64,000 nucleotides of DNA from Polaromonas sp. YR568. GTDB lineage: Bacteria; Pseudomonadota; Gammaproteobacteria; Burkholderiales; Burkholderiaceae_C. Below are positions 43,384 to 54,200 of this stretch, in pieces. The position numbers were made by a program, and so were the translations under genes. Location: contig NZ_FPBM01000003.1 of NCBI RefSeq assembly GCF_900116715.1, positions 248,001 through 312,000 on the forward strand. The letters are read 5' to 3'. The notes beneath the pieces were generated by a model. The model did no database searches, was not told the DNA's origin, and saw only the letters and a program-made list of their open reading frames with translations. Position 1 is the stretch's first letter. Each line of letters begins with the position of its first letter.

Positions 43384-45189
43384 TCAGGCGGGTTGCGGGT
43401 TGCGCAGGCGGATGTGCAGTTCGCGCAGCTGTTTCTCGTCGACCGGGCTTGGCGCATGCGTGAGCAAGTCCTGGGCGCGCTGCGTCTTGGGGAAAGCAAT
43501 CACGTCGCGAATCGATTCGGCGCCCGTCATCATGGTGACGATGCGGTCCAGGCCAAAGGCCAGGCCGCCGTGCGGAGGCGCGCCGTATTGCAATGCGTCC
43601 AGCAGGAAGCCGAATTTTTGCTGGGCTTCTTCAGGCCCGATCTTCAGCGCGCTGAACACCTTGCTCTGCACTTCGGCGCGGTGGATACGAACCGAGCCGC
43701 CGCCCAGTTCCCAGCCGTTGAGCACCATGTCGTAAGCCTTGGCAATGCAGCGGCCCGGGTCGGTGTCCATCCAGTCTTCGTGCCCGTCCTTGGGCGCGGT
43801 GAAGGGGTGGTGCACGGCGCTCCAGCGCTGGCCGTCTTCGTCGAACTCGAACATCGGGAAGTCGACCACCCACAATGGCTTCCAGCCCTTGGTGAAGAGG
43901 CCGGTCTTCTTGCCGAAGTCGCTGTGGCCGATCTTCAGGCGCAATGCGCCAATGCTGTCGTTGACGATCTTGGCTTTGTCGGCGCCGAAGAAAATGATGT
44001 CGCCGTTTTGCGCGCCGGTGCGCTTGAGGATTTCAGCGATGGCCGCGTCGTGGATGTTCTTGACGATGGGGCTCTGCAGGCCGTCGCGGCCCTTGCTCAC
44101 GTCGTTGACCTTGATCCAGGCCAGGCCCTTGGCGCCGTAGATCTTGACGAACTCGGTGTAGCCGTCGATCTCGCCGCGGCTCATCTCGGAGCCGCCGGGC
44201 ACGCGCAGGGCGACCACACGGCCGCCAGCGGTGGTAGCCGGGGTGCTGAAGACCTTGAAGTCCACCGTCGCCATGACCTCGGTCAGCTCGGTGAACTCCA
44301 GATTCACGCGCAGGTCGGGCTTGTCGGAGCCGAAGCGGTGCATCGCGTCGGCATAGGCCATGACGGGGAACTCGCCCAGGTCGGTGTTCAGCACGGTCTT
44401 GAAGATGTTGCTGATCATGCCCTGGAACATGTCGCGGATATCCTGCTCGGCCATGAAGGACGTCTCGATATCGATCTGCGTGAATTCAGGTTGGCGGTCG
44501 GCGCGCAGGTCTTCGTCGCGGAAGCACTTGGTGATCTGGTAGTAGCGGTCAAAGCCGGCCACCATGAGCAACTGCTTGAACAGCTGCGGGCTTTGCGGCA
44601 GCGCGAAGAACATGCCTTCGTTGACGCGGCTGGGCACCAGGTAGTCGCGCGCGCCTTCGGGCGTGCTCTTGGTCAGCATCGGGGTTTCGATGTCGATGAA
44701 GCCGTTGGCGTCCAGGAACTTGCGCGTTTCCATCGCCACGCGGTAACGCAGCATCAGGTTGTTCTGCATGTAGGGGCGGCGCAGGTCCAGCACGCGGTGC
44801 GTGAGGCGCGTCGTCTCCGACAGGTTGTCGTCGTCGAGCTGGAACGGCGGCGTGACGCTGGGGTTGAGCACGATCAGCTCGTGGCACAGCACTTCGACCT
44901 TGCCGCTCTTGAGGTTGTCGTTGGTCGTGCCTTCAGGGCGGGCGCGCACCACGCCTTTGACCTGCACGCAGAATTCGTTGCGCACGCCTTCGGCGGTCTT
45001 GAACATGTCGGCGCGGTCCGGGTCGCAGACCACCTGCACATAACCTTCGCGATCGCGCAGGTCGATGAAGATGACGCCGCCGTGGTCGCGCCGGCGATTG
45101 ACCCAGCCGCACAGGCTCACGGTTTGGCCCATGAGGGCCTCGGTCACCAGACCGCAATAGTTGGAACGCATTTGGGAAACGATGGCCAT
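43384..45189 (-). CDS. aspS: Aspartyl-tRNA synthetase, probably non-discriminating
   Basis: A 601-residue class IIb synthetase. The N-terminal OB-fold has [20 protein letters not shown]; motif 2 is [20 protein letters not shown], motif 3 [13 protein letters not shown] near the C terminus, with the bacterial GAD insertion between. His36 in RRRDHGG is the residue found in non-discriminating AspRS (E. coli has Leu there), so it should charge both tRNA-Asp and tRNA-Asn, with GatCAB amidating the latter. The gene order DUF502-aspS-nudB is usual here. Confidence 0.95.
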   Translation of the reverse strand: MAIVSQMRSNYCGLVTEALMGQTVSLCGWVNRRRDHGGVIFIDLRDREGYVQVVCDPDRADMFKTAEGVRNEFCVQVKGVVRARPEGTTNDNLKSGKVEVLCHELIVLNPSVTPPFQLDDDNLSETTRLTHRVLDLRRPYMQNNLMLRYRVAMETRKFLDANGFIDIETPMLTKSTPEGARDYLVPSRVNEGMFFALPQSPQLFKQLLMVAGFDRYYQITKCFRDEDLRADRQPEFTQIDIETSFMAEQDIRDMFQGMISNIFKTVLNTDLGEFPVMAYADAMHRFGSDKPDLRVNLEFTELTEVMATVDFKVFSTPATTAGGRVVALRVPGGSEMSRGEIDGYTEFVKIYGAKGLAWIKVNDVSKGRDGLQSPIVKNIHDAAIAEILKRTGAQNGDIIFFGADKAKIVNDSIGALRLKIGHSDFGKKTGLFTKGWKPLWVVDFPMFEFDEDGQRWSAVHHPFTAPKDGHEDWMDTDPGRCIAKAYDMVLNGWELGGGSVRIHRAEVQSKVFSALKIGPEEAQQKFGFLLDALQYGAPPHGGLAFGLDRIVTMMTGAESIRDVIAFPKTQRAQDLLTHAPSPVDEKQLRELHIRLRNPQPA

Positions 45190-45243
45190 AAAAATACTCG
45201 GACTTTCAGCGCCTCACGCGCGGGGGGTTTGCAGTTTCGCTGT

Positions 45244-45876
45244 TTAAAGGGGTGGGGTCAGGGGCGGGGTGGCCGTTTTGGCGGGCACCACAACACCCAT
45301 CGAAATCACATAGGTCAAGGCTTCATCGACACTCATCCGGAGTTCAATGCACTCGCTTTTCTTGAGCATGACGAAGTAGCCGCCGGTTGGGTTGGGCGTG
45401 GTCGGCACATAGACGCTCAGGTACTCACCTTGCAGATGGTTGACCACGTCGCCGCCGGGCGTGCCCGTCAGGAAGCCGATGGTCCAGACGCCTTCACGCG
45501 GCCATTGCACCAGCAGGGCCTTGCGAAAGGCGTTGCCGTTTTCCGCAAACACGGTGTCGGACACCTGCTTCACGCTCGAATAAATGGAGCGGACGATGGG
45601 AATGCGGCTCAGGAAAGAGTTGCCCCAGCGAACCAGTTTTTTGCCGAAGAAGTTGCTGGCGATGGCGCCCATCAGCATCACGATCAGCAGCGTGAGCAGC
45701 ACGCCGAAGCCGGGGATATGAAAGCCCAGCAGCTTGTCGGGGTGCCAGGAGCCCGGCAGGATCAGCAGCGTCTGGTCCAGCGTGCCGACGATCCAGTCCA
45801 GCACCCACAGCGTGATCGCCAGGGGCACCAGCACCAGCAGTCCGGCCAGAAGCCATCGGCGAATGGAAGCCATCAC
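45244..45876 (-). CDS. DUF502 family membrane protein
   Basis: A 210-residue inner-membrane protein with two N-terminal helices (about 7-33, WLLAGLLVLVPLAITLWVLD; about 52-76, HIPGFGVLLTLLIVMLMGAI) followed by the DUF502 core RIPIVRSIYSSVKQVSDTVF, VQWPREGVWTIGFLTG and VYVPTTPNPTGGYFVMLKKS. The function is unknown. Its ATG overlaps the stop of the FmdB-like gene by four bases, and aspS follows 54 bases after it. Confidence 0.88.
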   Translation of the reverse strand: MMASIRRWLLAGLLVLVPLAITLWVLDWIVGTLDQTLLILPGSWHPDKLLGFHIPGFGVLLTLLIVMLMGAIASNFFGKKLVRWGNSFLSRIPIVRSIYSSVKQVSDTVFAENGNAFRKALLVQWPREGVWTIGFLTGTPGGDVVNHLQGEYLSVYVPTTPNPTGGYFVMLKKSECIELRMSVDEALTYVISMGVVVPAKTATPPLTPPL

Positions 45877-46229
45877 GAGGAGGTCTTGGAAGAAGTGTCG
45901 CTGCCCGACGCCTTGGCAGGTGCGGCCGGCGCGGGGGCGGAAGCGGGGGCAGGAGAAGGGGCTGCCGCGGCCGTGCCGCTGTCGGCCGGCTTGCTGGCGC
46001 CCGATTCAGCGCCGTCGGTCTTGGGGGCGGGCACGCCTGTGCTGTTGCCGCCGCGAAAATCCGTCACATACCAGCCGGAACCCTTGAGCTGGAAGCCCGC
46101 GGCCGTGACCTGCTTTTTAAACGCGGGCTCGCCGCATTGCGGGCACACCGTGAGAGGCGCATCCGATATCTTTTGCAGAACGTCCTTGGCATGCCCGCAG
46201 GACTCGCATTTGTAGGCGTAGATTGGCAT
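45873..46229 (-). CDS. FmdB family zinc-ribbon protein
   Basis: A 118-residue protein starting MPIYAYKCESCGHAKDVLQK with a zinc ribbon made by CESC and CPQCG, then FKKQVTAAGFQLKGSGWYVTD, the whole FmdB core. The C-terminal half is a low-complexity Ala/Pro/Ser tail. The family is implicated in regulation but its mechanism is unknown. I chose the ATG at 46229, the fixed family start; an upstream frame to 46271 is not supported. It is translationally coupled to the DUF502 gene. Confidence 0.9.
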   Translation of the reverse strand: MPIYAYKCESCGHAKDVLQKISDAPLTVCPQCGEPAFKKQVTAAGFQLKGSGWYVTDFRGGNSTGVPAPKTDGAESGASKPADSGTAAAAPSPAPASAPAPAAPAKASGSDTSSKTSS

Positions 46230-46362
46230 AGTGCTTAAGGGTGGGGCCGTCCCGAGACAATTTCGGGACATTCCCGGAAAAATCCCGGGGATATTTGCCT
46301 GGAAAAGGCTTCCAGATGCAAAGCCTTCAATTATAGGCCGTTGGGGGCCCTCCCCGGCGGCT

Positions 46363-47916
46363 TTAGAAGAGCCGGACCCGCAGCAGGATCTGCATCGCGA
46401 TCAGGCCCAAAAGAAAGCCCAAACCGCCGTAAATCAGGCCCTGGAGCAGCTTGTTGGTGCGTTTTTGCTCGTGCAGCAGTTCCTCAAGCTCCCGGCGATT
46501 GATGCCGGGGGGCGATTTCAGGTACTGCGACAGCAAGCGCGGCAGGCCGGGCAGCAGTTTGGCATAGGCTGGGGCCTCGGCCTTGAGTTGGGCCATCAGC
46601 TTTTCGGGGCCCACCTGCTCCAGCATCCACTTTTCGAGGAAAGGCTTGGCGGTGCTCCAGAGGTCCAGGTCGGGGTCCAGCTCGCGGCCCAGGCCCTCGA
46701 TGTTCAGCAGGGTTTTCTGCAGCAGCACCAGTTGGGGCTGGATTTCAACGTGGAAACGGCGCGAGGTCTGGAACAGGCGCATCAGCACCAGACCCAGGGA
46801 AATCTCCCTCAGAGGCCGGTCGAAATAGGGTTCGCAGCAGGCGCGGATAGCGGCTTCCAGCTCGTCGACCCGTGTTTCGGGCGGGACCCAACCGGATTCG
46901 AGGTGCAACTCGGCCACCCGCTTGTAGTCGCGCTGGAAGAAAGCGCTGAAGTTCTGCGCCAGGTATTCCTTGTCGACCTCGGTCAGGGTGCCCACGATCC
47001 CGAAATCCAGCGAGATGTAGCGGCCAAAAGTCTCCGGCGCCAGGCTGACCTGGATGTTGCCCGGGTGCATGTCGGCATGGAAGAAGCCGTCGCGGAACAC
47101 CTGGGTGAAGAAGATGGTGACGCCATCGCGCGCCAGTTTCTTCATGTCGACACCGGCATCACGCAGGCGCTGCGCCTGGCTGATGGGAACGCCTTTCATG
47201 CGCTCCATCACCATGACGTCGGGCATGCAGAAGTCCCAGACCATCTCGGGAATCATCACCAGGTCGAGGTTTTGCATATTGCGGCGCAGCTGGGCAGCAT
47301 TGGCCGCCTCGCGCAGCAGGTCCAGCTCGTCGTGCAGGTATTTGTCGAATTCGGCCACCACCTCACGGGGCTTGAGGCGCTTGCCGTCGGCCGAGGCGCC
47401 CTCGACCCAGCCGGCCATCATGTGCATCAGCGCCAGGTCTTTTTCGATGGCGGGCAGCATATTGGGCCGCAGCACCTTGACGGCGACTTCGCGGCCATTC
47501 GGCAAGGTGGCAAAGTGCACCTGGGCAATCGAGGCGCTGGCGACCGGCGTTTGCTCAAAGCTCGCAAAAATGCGATCCAGCGGCCGGCCGAAGGCTTTTT
47601 CGATGATGGCGACGGCGATTGCGGAATCAAATGGCGGCACGCGGTCCTGCAGGCGCGCCAGCTCGTCGGCGATATCGGGCGGCAGCAGGTCGCGCCGGGT
47701 CGACATCACCTGGCCGAACTTCACAAAAATCGGCCCCAGGCTTTCCAGCGCTTCACGCAGGCGTTCGCCGCGCGGCGCCTTCAGGTTGCGACCGACAGAA
47801 ACGATGCGCGTCAGCAGGCGTATCCAGGGACGCTGGAAGCTGGAAAGCACCAGTTCGTCCAGTCCGAACCGCAGCACGGTCCAGACGATAAAAATGCCTC
47901 GAAAGAGTCGGGTCAT
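46363..47916 (-). CDS. ubiB: UbiB, ABC1-type atypical kinase for ubiquinone synthesis
   Basis: A 517-residue UbiB/ADCK-family protein needed for ubiquinone synthesis, possibly extracting lipid precursors with ATPase activity. The family-specific KxGQ motif is in [20 protein letters not shown]; the Ala-rich nucleotide loop is [23 protein letters not shown] holds the Lys, [10 protein letters not shown] the catalytic loop and SLDFGIVG the metal-binding Asp. Two C-terminal membrane helices (about 490-514) are predicted. Its start overlaps the ubiJ stop (ATGA), giving the ubiE-ubiJ-ubiB order, here with a Tim44 gene inserted. Confidence 0.94.
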   Translation of the reverse strand: MTRLFRGIFIVWTVLRFGLDELVLSSFQRPWIRLLTRIVSVGRNLKAPRGERLREALESLGPIFVKFGQVMSTRRDLLPPDIADELARLQDRVPPFDSAIAVAIIEKAFGRPLDRIFASFEQTPVASASIAQVHFATLPNGREVAVKVLRPNMLPAIEKDLALMHMMAGWVEGASADGKRLKPREVVAEFDKYLHDELDLLREAANAAQLRRNMQNLDLVMIPEMVWDFCMPDVMVMERMKGVPISQAQRLRDAGVDMKKLARDGVTIFFTQVFRDGFFHADMHPGNIQVSLAPETFGRYISLDFGIVGTLTEVDKEYLAQNFSAFFQRDYKRVAELHLESGWVPPETRVDELEAAIRACCEPYFDRPLREISLGLVLMRLFQTSRRFHVEIQPQLVLLQKTLLNIEGLGRELDPDLDLWSTAKPFLEKWMLEQVGPEKLMAQLKAEAPAYAKLLPGLPRLLSQYLKSPPGINRRELEELLHEQKRTNKLLQGLIYGGLGFLLGLIAMQILLRVRLF

Positions 47917-48530
47917 GCAGGGGCCTTCGCAGGCGCGGCGCCCTCAGCTGTTGTCGCTGCGGGCGCCGGCGGGCTGGTCACCGCGGAGGACGAAGAGAAA
48001 GAAGAGGCCGAGGGCGCCAAGGGTGTCCGGGCCAGAAACTGCTTGAGCCCTTCAAACAGCTTGCGGCCAACGTCGGCCACCGCATGGGCGGGTGCGTCGC
48101 CGATCAGGCGGGAGAGATCTTCTTCCGCATCCCAGCGCAGGTTTTCGGCCAGCCAGCCGAGTTCGGCCGCCAGTTGCACGTCACCCTCGATCTTCACCGG
48201 TGGCGGCTTGCCTGCCAGGACGGACTGCAAGGCGACCAGTGGCGACTCGGTGGCTACGGCCAGCGAAAGGTCGGGCTTGGCGGAAGGCGATGCACGGTCT
48301 ACCAGCCCAGCGGGCGTCACGACGAGGGCAATGGAGAAGAGCCCCCATTGGAGGTTCACGACGCGCCCTTTTTGCCGCAGCAGTCGGTCTTGCGCCTGCT
48401 TTTCCTGCATCAGCACATGGTTCAGGAACAGCACCAGCCGCTGCTGCCCCTCATCCACCACCCAGGCGGGCGGCTGAAAGCGGGTGGCAATGGATTCCAG
48501 GAACGCGAAGGGGGACGTGGTGGTATTCAT
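47913..48530 (-). CDS. ubiJ: UbiJ-like SCP2-domain protein
   Basis: A 205-residue protein with an SCP2-like lipid-binding domain (about 25-130: [60 protein letters not shown]) and [20 protein letters not shown], as in UbiJ/YigP. A Ser/Ala/Pro tail follows. Similarity alone is modest, but its place next to ubiB and near ubiE matches E. coli ubiE-ubiJ-ubiB. UbiJ is thought to hold ubiquinone intermediates in the Ubi complex. AGGAGA before the ATG at 48530 sets the start. Confidence 0.75.
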   Translation of the reverse strand: MNTTTSPFAFLESIATRFQPPAWVVDEGQQRLVLFLNHVLMQEKQAQDRLLRQKGRVVNLQWGLFSIALVVTPAGLVDRASPSAKPDLSLAVATESPLVALQSVLAGKPPPVKIEGDVQLAAELGWLAENLRWDAEEDLSRLIGDAPAHAVADVGRKLFEGLKQFLARTPLAPSASSFSSSSAVTSPPAPAATTAEGAAPAKAPA

Positions 48531-48548
48531 ACGTCTCCTGATTCTAGG

Positions 48549-48640
48549 CCCCCACAGTCGTTCACTGCGTGTAACTCCTTGCCCCCCAAGGGGGCCGCCC
48601 GCCTGCGGCCCGGCAAAGCCGGTTCCGCGGCTCATGCTGG
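48549..48640 (+). repeat. Dispersed repeat B, copy 2
   Basis: The copy has TCACTGCGTGTAACTCCTT, a CCCCCCAAGGGGG palindrome, and GCGGCCCGGCAAAGCCGGTT with CCGCGGCTCATGCTGG, in the same order as the copy at 26429-26520, with about 36 identical bases at the right end. It lies between the ubiJ and Tim44 genes. Confidence 0.75.
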
Positions 48641-48692
48641 GTTAAGAATTCAGGGCGTAACTAGCGGGAAGGGGAATTCACCAGTGGGGGCC

Positions 48693-48771
48693 GAGGGTCC
48701 GGCTTTGCCGGCCCCAGGCGCCGCCCCCTTTTAAGGGGGGAGCAGGCTACACGAAGTGAGCCTGAACGGGG
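48693..48771 (-). repeat. Dispersed repeat B, copy 3 (inverted, diverged)
   Basis: In opposite orientation to copy 2 and only 52 bases from it: CCGGCTTTGCCGG, then CCCCCTTTTAAGGGGGG, then GCTACACGAAGTGAG. The pair of inverted copies could form a long stem between ubiJ and the Tim44 gene. Confidence 0.65.
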
Positions 48772-48775
48772 GTGT

Positions 48776-49792
48776 TTATTGCAGTGCCTGTACGCCGGCC
48801 ACCAGCCAGCCGCTGCCGCCGTTGCGGGGCTTGGTCATGTTCCAGACTTCGCGGAAGGGGCTGGCGCCTGCGGAGGCGTCTTCGCGGATCATGCCGGAGA
48901 ACTCGACGCTGGCCATGTAGACGTCGCTCAGCTCTTCAATGCCGAGCAGCTGGGCGTTCAGCATCACGACTTCGGTCTTGTTGACCTGGCCGCCGGTGTG
49001 GGACTCGCGGTCCGCCAGCTGGGTCTTGATCTGCTCGAGCATGTCGTCGGTCATCATGGCGCGCAGGCTCTGGATGTCGGAGCGGTCCCAGGCGTCCTGC
49101 AGCGTCACGAAGTTGGCTTTGCTGGCCTTGAGGAAGCCTTCGGCGTCAAAGCCTGCCGGAACACCCCAAGACTGCGAACCCAGCAGGGCCGAGCCGATCA
49201 TGGAGCCACCCGCAGGGGCGGCAGCATCGTATTTGTTGGAGTCAAACGCCATGCTGCTGCGCTCCCAGGGGCGCGCGGATGCATCGTTGCCGACGTTTTC
49301 AGGGCTGTAGTTCTTGGGGGTGGTCGCATTGCCCGCACCCTGAAAGGCAAAGGGTGTTTGCCCGGGCGCGGCGCCTTGCGCGCCAGGCGCGCCGCCCTTG
49401 AGCTTGCGCATGATGAAGCCGATCACCACCATGACCACCAGCGCCAGCAAGGCGAACATGATGATCTGGCCGAAAGCACCGCCCAGGCCCAGCGAAGAAG
49501 CCAGCCAGGCCAGGCCCAGGCCTGCGGCCAGGCCGCCCAGCATGGCGCCCCAGGGTTTCTTGGGCGCAACAGGCGCCGGCGTTGCTGCGGGCGCTGCCGG
49601 CTTGGCGGCGGAATTCGAATTGGCCGCGGAGTTGGCGCCGCCTGGCGCGGCCTCGCGTTGTGTGACGTTGGACGACTGTTTACCGAACGACTTGCCGCCA
49701 CCCAGGCGCTTGGCCTCGGCCGACGTGCCTGCCAGGGCCATGGCTGTCACCAGCACAGCGGAAAGAATTGCGGACCAAATTTTCGTTTTCAT
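48776..49792 (-). CDS. Tim44-domain membrane protein
   Basis: A 338-residue protein. A signal peptide (about 1-27) is followed by a Gly/Ala/Pro-rich stretch, two membrane helices (about 82-101 GAMLGGLAAGLGLAWLASSL; about 108-127) and a C-terminal Tim44-like domain (about 215-338: FDAEGFLKASKANFVTLQDA, LRAMMTDDMLEQIKTQLADR, EVVMLNAQLLGIEE). Bacterial Tim44-like proteins are of unknown role; lipid binding is suggested by the fold. AAGGAGAC precedes the ATG. It separates ubiE from ubiJ-ubiB, a common Burkholderiales arrangement. Confidence 0.87.
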   Translation of the reverse strand: MKTKIWSAILSAVLVTAMALAGTSAEAKRLGGGKSFGKQSSNVTQREAAPGGANSAANSNSAAKPAAPAATPAPVAPKKPWGAMLGGLAAGLGLAWLASSLGLGGAFGQIIMFALLALVVMVVIGFIMRKLKGGAPGAQGAAPGQTPFAFQGAGNATTPKNYSPENVGNDASARPWERSSMAFDSNKYDAAAPAGGSMIGSALLGSQSWGVPAGFDAEGFLKASKANFVTLQDAWDRSDIQSLRAMMTDDMLEQIKTQLADRESHTGGQVNKTEVVMLNAQLLGIEELSDVYMASVEFSGMIREDASAGASPFREVWNMTKPRNGGSGWLVAGVQALQ

Positions 49793-49856
49793 ATCGTCTC
49801 CTTAATCACACTCAACACTTCAATTGCTTAATTCAACAGTTAGTCGCTTCAACGCG

Positions 49857-50588
49857 TCAGCACTTGATTCCAACATGCAATGCCACTACGCCGCCGGTCA
49901 TGTTGTGATAGTCCACATGACCGAAACCACCTTTTTGCATCAGGGCTTTAAGCTCGTCCTGGCCCGGATGCATGCGGATCGACTCCGCGAGGTATTGGTA
50001 GCTTGAGTCGTCATTGGCCACCAGCTTGCCCAGCCGGGGCAGTACCTTGAAGGAGTACCAGTCGTAAACCTTTTCCAGCGGCTTGGCCACTTTGGAGAAC
50101 TCCAGCACCAGCAGCTTGCCGCCGGGCTTGAGCACGCGGTTCATTTCGCGCAGCGCGTCTTCCTTGTGCGTCATGTTGCGCAGGCCGAAGGCGACGGTCA
50201 CGACGTCAAAGCTGGCATCGGGGAATGGCAGGTGTTCGGCGTCGCACACCAGGGTCGGCAGGCTGACGCCGGCATCCAGCAGGCGGTTGCGGCCTTCGCG
50301 CAGCATGGCTTCGTTGATGTCGGTGTGGACCACGCGCCCGGTGCTGCCCACCTTGGGGGCAAAGGCCAGCGCCAGGTCGCCGGTGCCGCCGGCGATGTCC
50401 AGCACCTGGTAGCCCTCTTTGACATTGGCCACCAGCACGGTGTAGGCCTTCCAGGCGCGGTGCAGGCCCATGGACATCAGGTCGTTCATCACGTCGTACT
50501 TGGGGGCGACGGAGTCGAACACCCCGCGCACGCGGCGTGCCTTGTCCTGCTCGTCGACGGATTCAAAACCGAAATGGGTGCTGCTCAT
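49857..50588 (-). CDS. ubiE: Ubiquinone/menaquinone biosynthesis C-methyltransferase
   Basis: A 243-residue SAM methyltransferase that methylates the ring carbon in ubiquinone synthesis. UbiE signatures are [20 protein letters not shown], motif [52 protein letters not shown] and [19 protein letters not shown]. The length is standard. It heads the minus-strand ubiE-Tim44-ubiJ-ubiB run. Confidence 0.95.
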   Translation of the reverse strand: MSSTHFGFESVDEQDKARRVRGVFDSVAPKYDVMNDLMSMGLHRAWKAYTVLVANVKEGYQVLDIAGGTGDLALAFAPKVGSTGRVVHTDINEAMLREGRNRLLDAGVSLPTLVCDAEHLPFPDASFDVVTVAFGLRNMTHKEDALREMNRVLKPGGKLLVLEFSKVAKPLEKVYDWYSFKVLPRLGKLVANDDSSYQYLAESIRMHPGQDELKALMQKGGFGHVDYHNMTGGVVALHVGIKC

Positions 50589-50755
50589 GCATCAATGCTA
50601 GAGGGCAAAGACGCGATTGCTCTCGACAACCCTGAGCAGACACGGGGCATTGCGGGCTTATTGCCTGCTTTTATGCTGGAAAAACAACAGTGGCGCGATA
50701 AGGGTGAGAACGGCTTTTAACCGCGGGGAGCAAGGACTTCGCGCAGCTCGCCGAA

Positions 50756-51169
50756 TCAGTGGTTGCCGCAGGCGTGGCCGCCGGGCGCCACCATGGGCGC
50801 GTCGCGGTCGACGCCGGCCGCCTGCAGGCGCCGCTGGTACTCGTCCCAGAGCTGGGCCTGGTCGGCGCCCAGCTTGTAGAGGTAGTCCCACGAGAAGATT
50901 CCGCTGTCGTGGCCATCGGAAAACACCGGTTTGACCGCGTAGTTGCCTATGGGCTCGAGCTCCACCACATTCACCTCGCGTTTGCCGGTTTGCAAAATTT
51001 CCTGGCCCGGGCCGTGGCCCTGCACCTCGGCAGACGGCGAGTAGATGCGCATGAGTTCAAACGGAATCCGGAACCCGGCGCCGTCGGAAAACGCGATTTC
51101 AAGGACGCGCGACTGGCTGTGGACCGTCAGCGCGGTGGGGGTGGGTGAACCGGGTTGAAGGCCTGCCAT
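50756..51169 (-). CDS. DUF971 (GBBH-like N-terminal domain) protein
   Basis: A 137-residue protein with the DUF971 fold: LTVHSQSRVLEIAFSDGAGF, RIPFELMRIYSPSAEVQGHG, VVELEPIGNYAVKPVFSDGH and DSGIFSWDYLYKLG. The same fold opens gamma-butyrobetaine hydroxylase and binds zinc or Fe-S partners in some proteins; this short version has no catalytic domain. It normally precedes ubiE in Burkholderiales, here by 167 bases. The function is unknown. Confidence 0.87.
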   Translation of the reverse strand: MAGLQPGSPTPTALTVHSQSRVLEIAFSDGAGFRIPFELMRIYSPSAEVQGHGPGQEILQTGKREVNVVELEPIGNYAVKPVFSDGHDSGIFSWDYLYKLGADQAQLWDEYQRRLQAAGVDRDAPMVAPGGHACGNH

Positions 51170-51255
51170 GGGGAATCGCTTTCAAAAAAAGGCTGAATGG
51201 ATCAGCGCTTGAGGTTTTGGCAATAAGCCCGTTGACATCAAGACCGGAAGTTGCC

Positions 51256-54200
51256 TCAGACCAGCACCCGCTCGATGCCGCCATGGTTGGCCGCCTCGAC
51301 ATACGTTGGCAGCCACTCCTTGCCCAGGATCTGGTTGGCCATTTCCACGACGATGTAGTCCGCCTCGAGCAGGCCGTTTTGCAGGTCGTCGCCGTAGCGG
51401 GAGAGCCCTTGCAGGCAGCTCGGGCAGCTGGTCAGGATCTTGATGTTGCCGCTTTCGGCAACCGCGCCCGATGCCCGCAACACGGCCTCACCCTTGCGAA
51501 GTTCTTCTTCCTTGCGAAAGCGGATCTGCGTCGAGATATCGGGCCGGGTGACGCCCAAGGTGCCCGATTCACCGCAGCAGCGGTCGTTCTTGAGCACGTT
51601 GTCGCCCATCAGCGCCTTGACGGTCTTCATCGGCTCCTGCAGCTTCATCGGGCTGTGGCAGGGGTCGTGGTAAAGGTAGCCCGCACCCGGTTGGTCGGTG
51701 CGCAGGGTGATGCCTTTTTCGAGCAGGTATTCGTGGATGTCGATGATGCGGCAGCCCGGGAATATCTTGTCGAATTCGTAGCCCTGCAGCTGGTCGTAGC
51801 AGGTGCCGCAGCTCACCACCACCGTCTTGATGTCCAGGTAGTTCAGCGTGTTGGCCACGCGGTGGAACAGCACCCGGTTGTCGGTGATGATTTTCTCGGC
51901 CTTGTCGAACTGCCCGCTGCCGCGCTGCGGATAGCCGCAGCACAAATAGCCAGGCGGCAACACGGTCTGCACACCCGCATGCCAGAGCATGGCCTGCGTG
52001 GCCAGGCCCACCTGGCTGAACAGGCGCTCGGAGCCGCAGCCGGGGAAATAGAACACGGCCTCGGTTTCGGACGTAGTGCTCTTGGGGTTGCGGATGATGG
52101 GGACGTAGTCCTTGTCCTCGATGTCCAGCAGCGCACGCGCGGTCTTCTTGGGCAGGCCGCCCGGCATCTTCTTGTTGATGAAGTGAATGACCTGCTCTTT
52201 CACAGGCGCCCTGCCGACGGTGGCTGGCGGTAGCGCCGTCTGCTTGCGCGCCAGCCGGCGCATCAGGTCGTTGGCCAAGCGCTGGGCCTTGAAGCCCACA
52301 TCCACCATGGCGCCGCGCATGAACTTGATGGTCTGGGGGCTGGTGGCGTTCAGGAAGATCATGGCCGCAGCATTGCCGGGCCGGAAGGACTTCTGCCCCA
52401 TTTTGCGCAGCAGGTTGCGCATGTTCATCGAGACTTCGCCGAAGTCGATGTCCACCGGGCAAGGTGTGAGGCACTTGTGGCAGACCGTGCAGTGGTCGGC
52501 CACGTCTTCAAACTCTTCCCAGTGCTTGATGCTCACGCCGCGCCGGGTCTGCTCTTCGTAGAGGAATGCCTCCACCAGCAGCGAGGTGGCCAGGATCTTG
52601 TTACGCGGGCTGTACAGCAGGTTGGCACGCGGCACGTGGGTGGCGCACACCGGTTTGCATTTGCCGCAGCGCAGGCAGTCTTTCACGCTGTCGGCAATGG
52701 CGCCGATGTCGGACTGCTGCATGATCAGCGACTCGTGCCCCATCAGGCCGAAGCTGGGCGTGTAGGCGTTGGTCAAATCCGCCTGCAGACCGCGTCCTTC
52801 GTGCGTAAGGCGCTCCGGATTTCGGAGCAGTTTGCCCTTGTTGAAGCGCCCTTCCGGGTCGACCTTCTGCTTGTATTCGGTAAAGGGCCGCAGCTCTTCG
52901 TCGGTCAAAAACTCCAGCTTGGTGATGCCGATGCCGTGTTCGCCGGAGATCACGCCGTCCAGCGAGCGGGCCAGCACCATGATGCGGGCCACCGCCACAT
53001 GCGCGGTTTGCAGCATCTCGTAGTCGTCGCTGTTGACGGGCAGGTTGGTGTGCACATTGCCGTCGCCGGCGTGCATGTGCAGCGCCGCCCAGACACGGCC
53101 CTTGAGCACGCGCTTGTGGATGGCATTGCACTCTTCCAGAATCGGCAAAAACGCGCCGCCCGAGAAAATCGCCTGGAGCCGGGCACGGATATCGGTTTTC
53201 CAGCTGGCGCGCAGCGAGTGGTCCTGCAGTTGCGGAAACAGCGTTGCCACACCCGACAGCCAGCCGACCCAGCGCGTGCGCACCTCGGCCACCAGCGCGA
53301 GCGCCTGGCCCACACGGTCTTCCAGCAGCTCGGCCGAAGGGATCTCATTGGCGTCGTCCGACTTGCCCAGAGGCAGGTTGCCTTTGAGGAAAAAAGCCTC
53401 CAGCTCGTCGCACAGCTTGATCTTGTTGGCCAGGCTGAGCTCGATGTTGATCTGCTCGATGCCGTCGGTGTACTCGGCCATGCGGGGCAGCGGAATCACC
53501 ACGTCTTCATTGATCTTGAAGGCGTTGGTGTGTTTGGAAATCGCGGCGGTGCGTTTGCGGTCCAGCCAGAACTTCTTGCGGGCGTCCGGGCTGATGGCGA
53601 TAAAGCCTTCGCCGTGGCGCGAGTTGGCAATGCGCACCACTTCCGACGTGGCACGCGCCACGGCATCGGCGTCGTCGCCGGCAATGTCGCCAAACAGCAC
53701 CATCTTCGGCAGGCCGCCGTGCTTTTTCGACTTGGTCGCGTAGCCCACCGCCTTCAGGTAGCGGTCGTCCAGATGCTCCAGCCCCGCCAGGATGGCGCCG
53801 CCTCGCTTTTGCTCGGCGAACATGAAGTCCTTGATCTCGACGATGCTGGGCACCGCGTCCTTGGCATTGCCGAAGAACTCCAGGCAAACCGTGCGGGTGT
53901 GCGCCGGCATGCGGTGCACGATCCAGCGTGCGCTGGTGATCAGGCCGTCGCAGCCTTCTTTCTGGATGCCGGGCAAGCCGCTCAGGAACTTGTCGGTGAC
54001 GTCTTTGCCCAGGCCTTCCTTGCGGAAAGTCTTGCCGGGAATATCCAGCCGCTCGGTGCGAATGGGCGTTTTGCCGTCGGCTTCGAAATACTGCAGCTCG
54101 AAGCTGGCCATCTCTGCGTCATGGATCTTGCCCAGGTTGTGGCCCACGCGCGTGACTTCCAGCCACTGCGCCTGGGGCGTGACCATGCGCCAGGAAGCGA

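Noticed and set aside
42976..46215. A plus-strand open frame of over 1000 codons opposite nudB, aspS and DUF502
   Set aside because: It is antisense to well-supported genes, His/Gln/Arg-rich in the way high-GC shadow frames are, and has no recognisable domain.
46231..48477. A 748-codon plus-strand frame opposite ubiB and ubiJ
   Set aside because: Shadow of the GC-rich codon pattern of ubiB-ubiJ; the composition is not protein-like.
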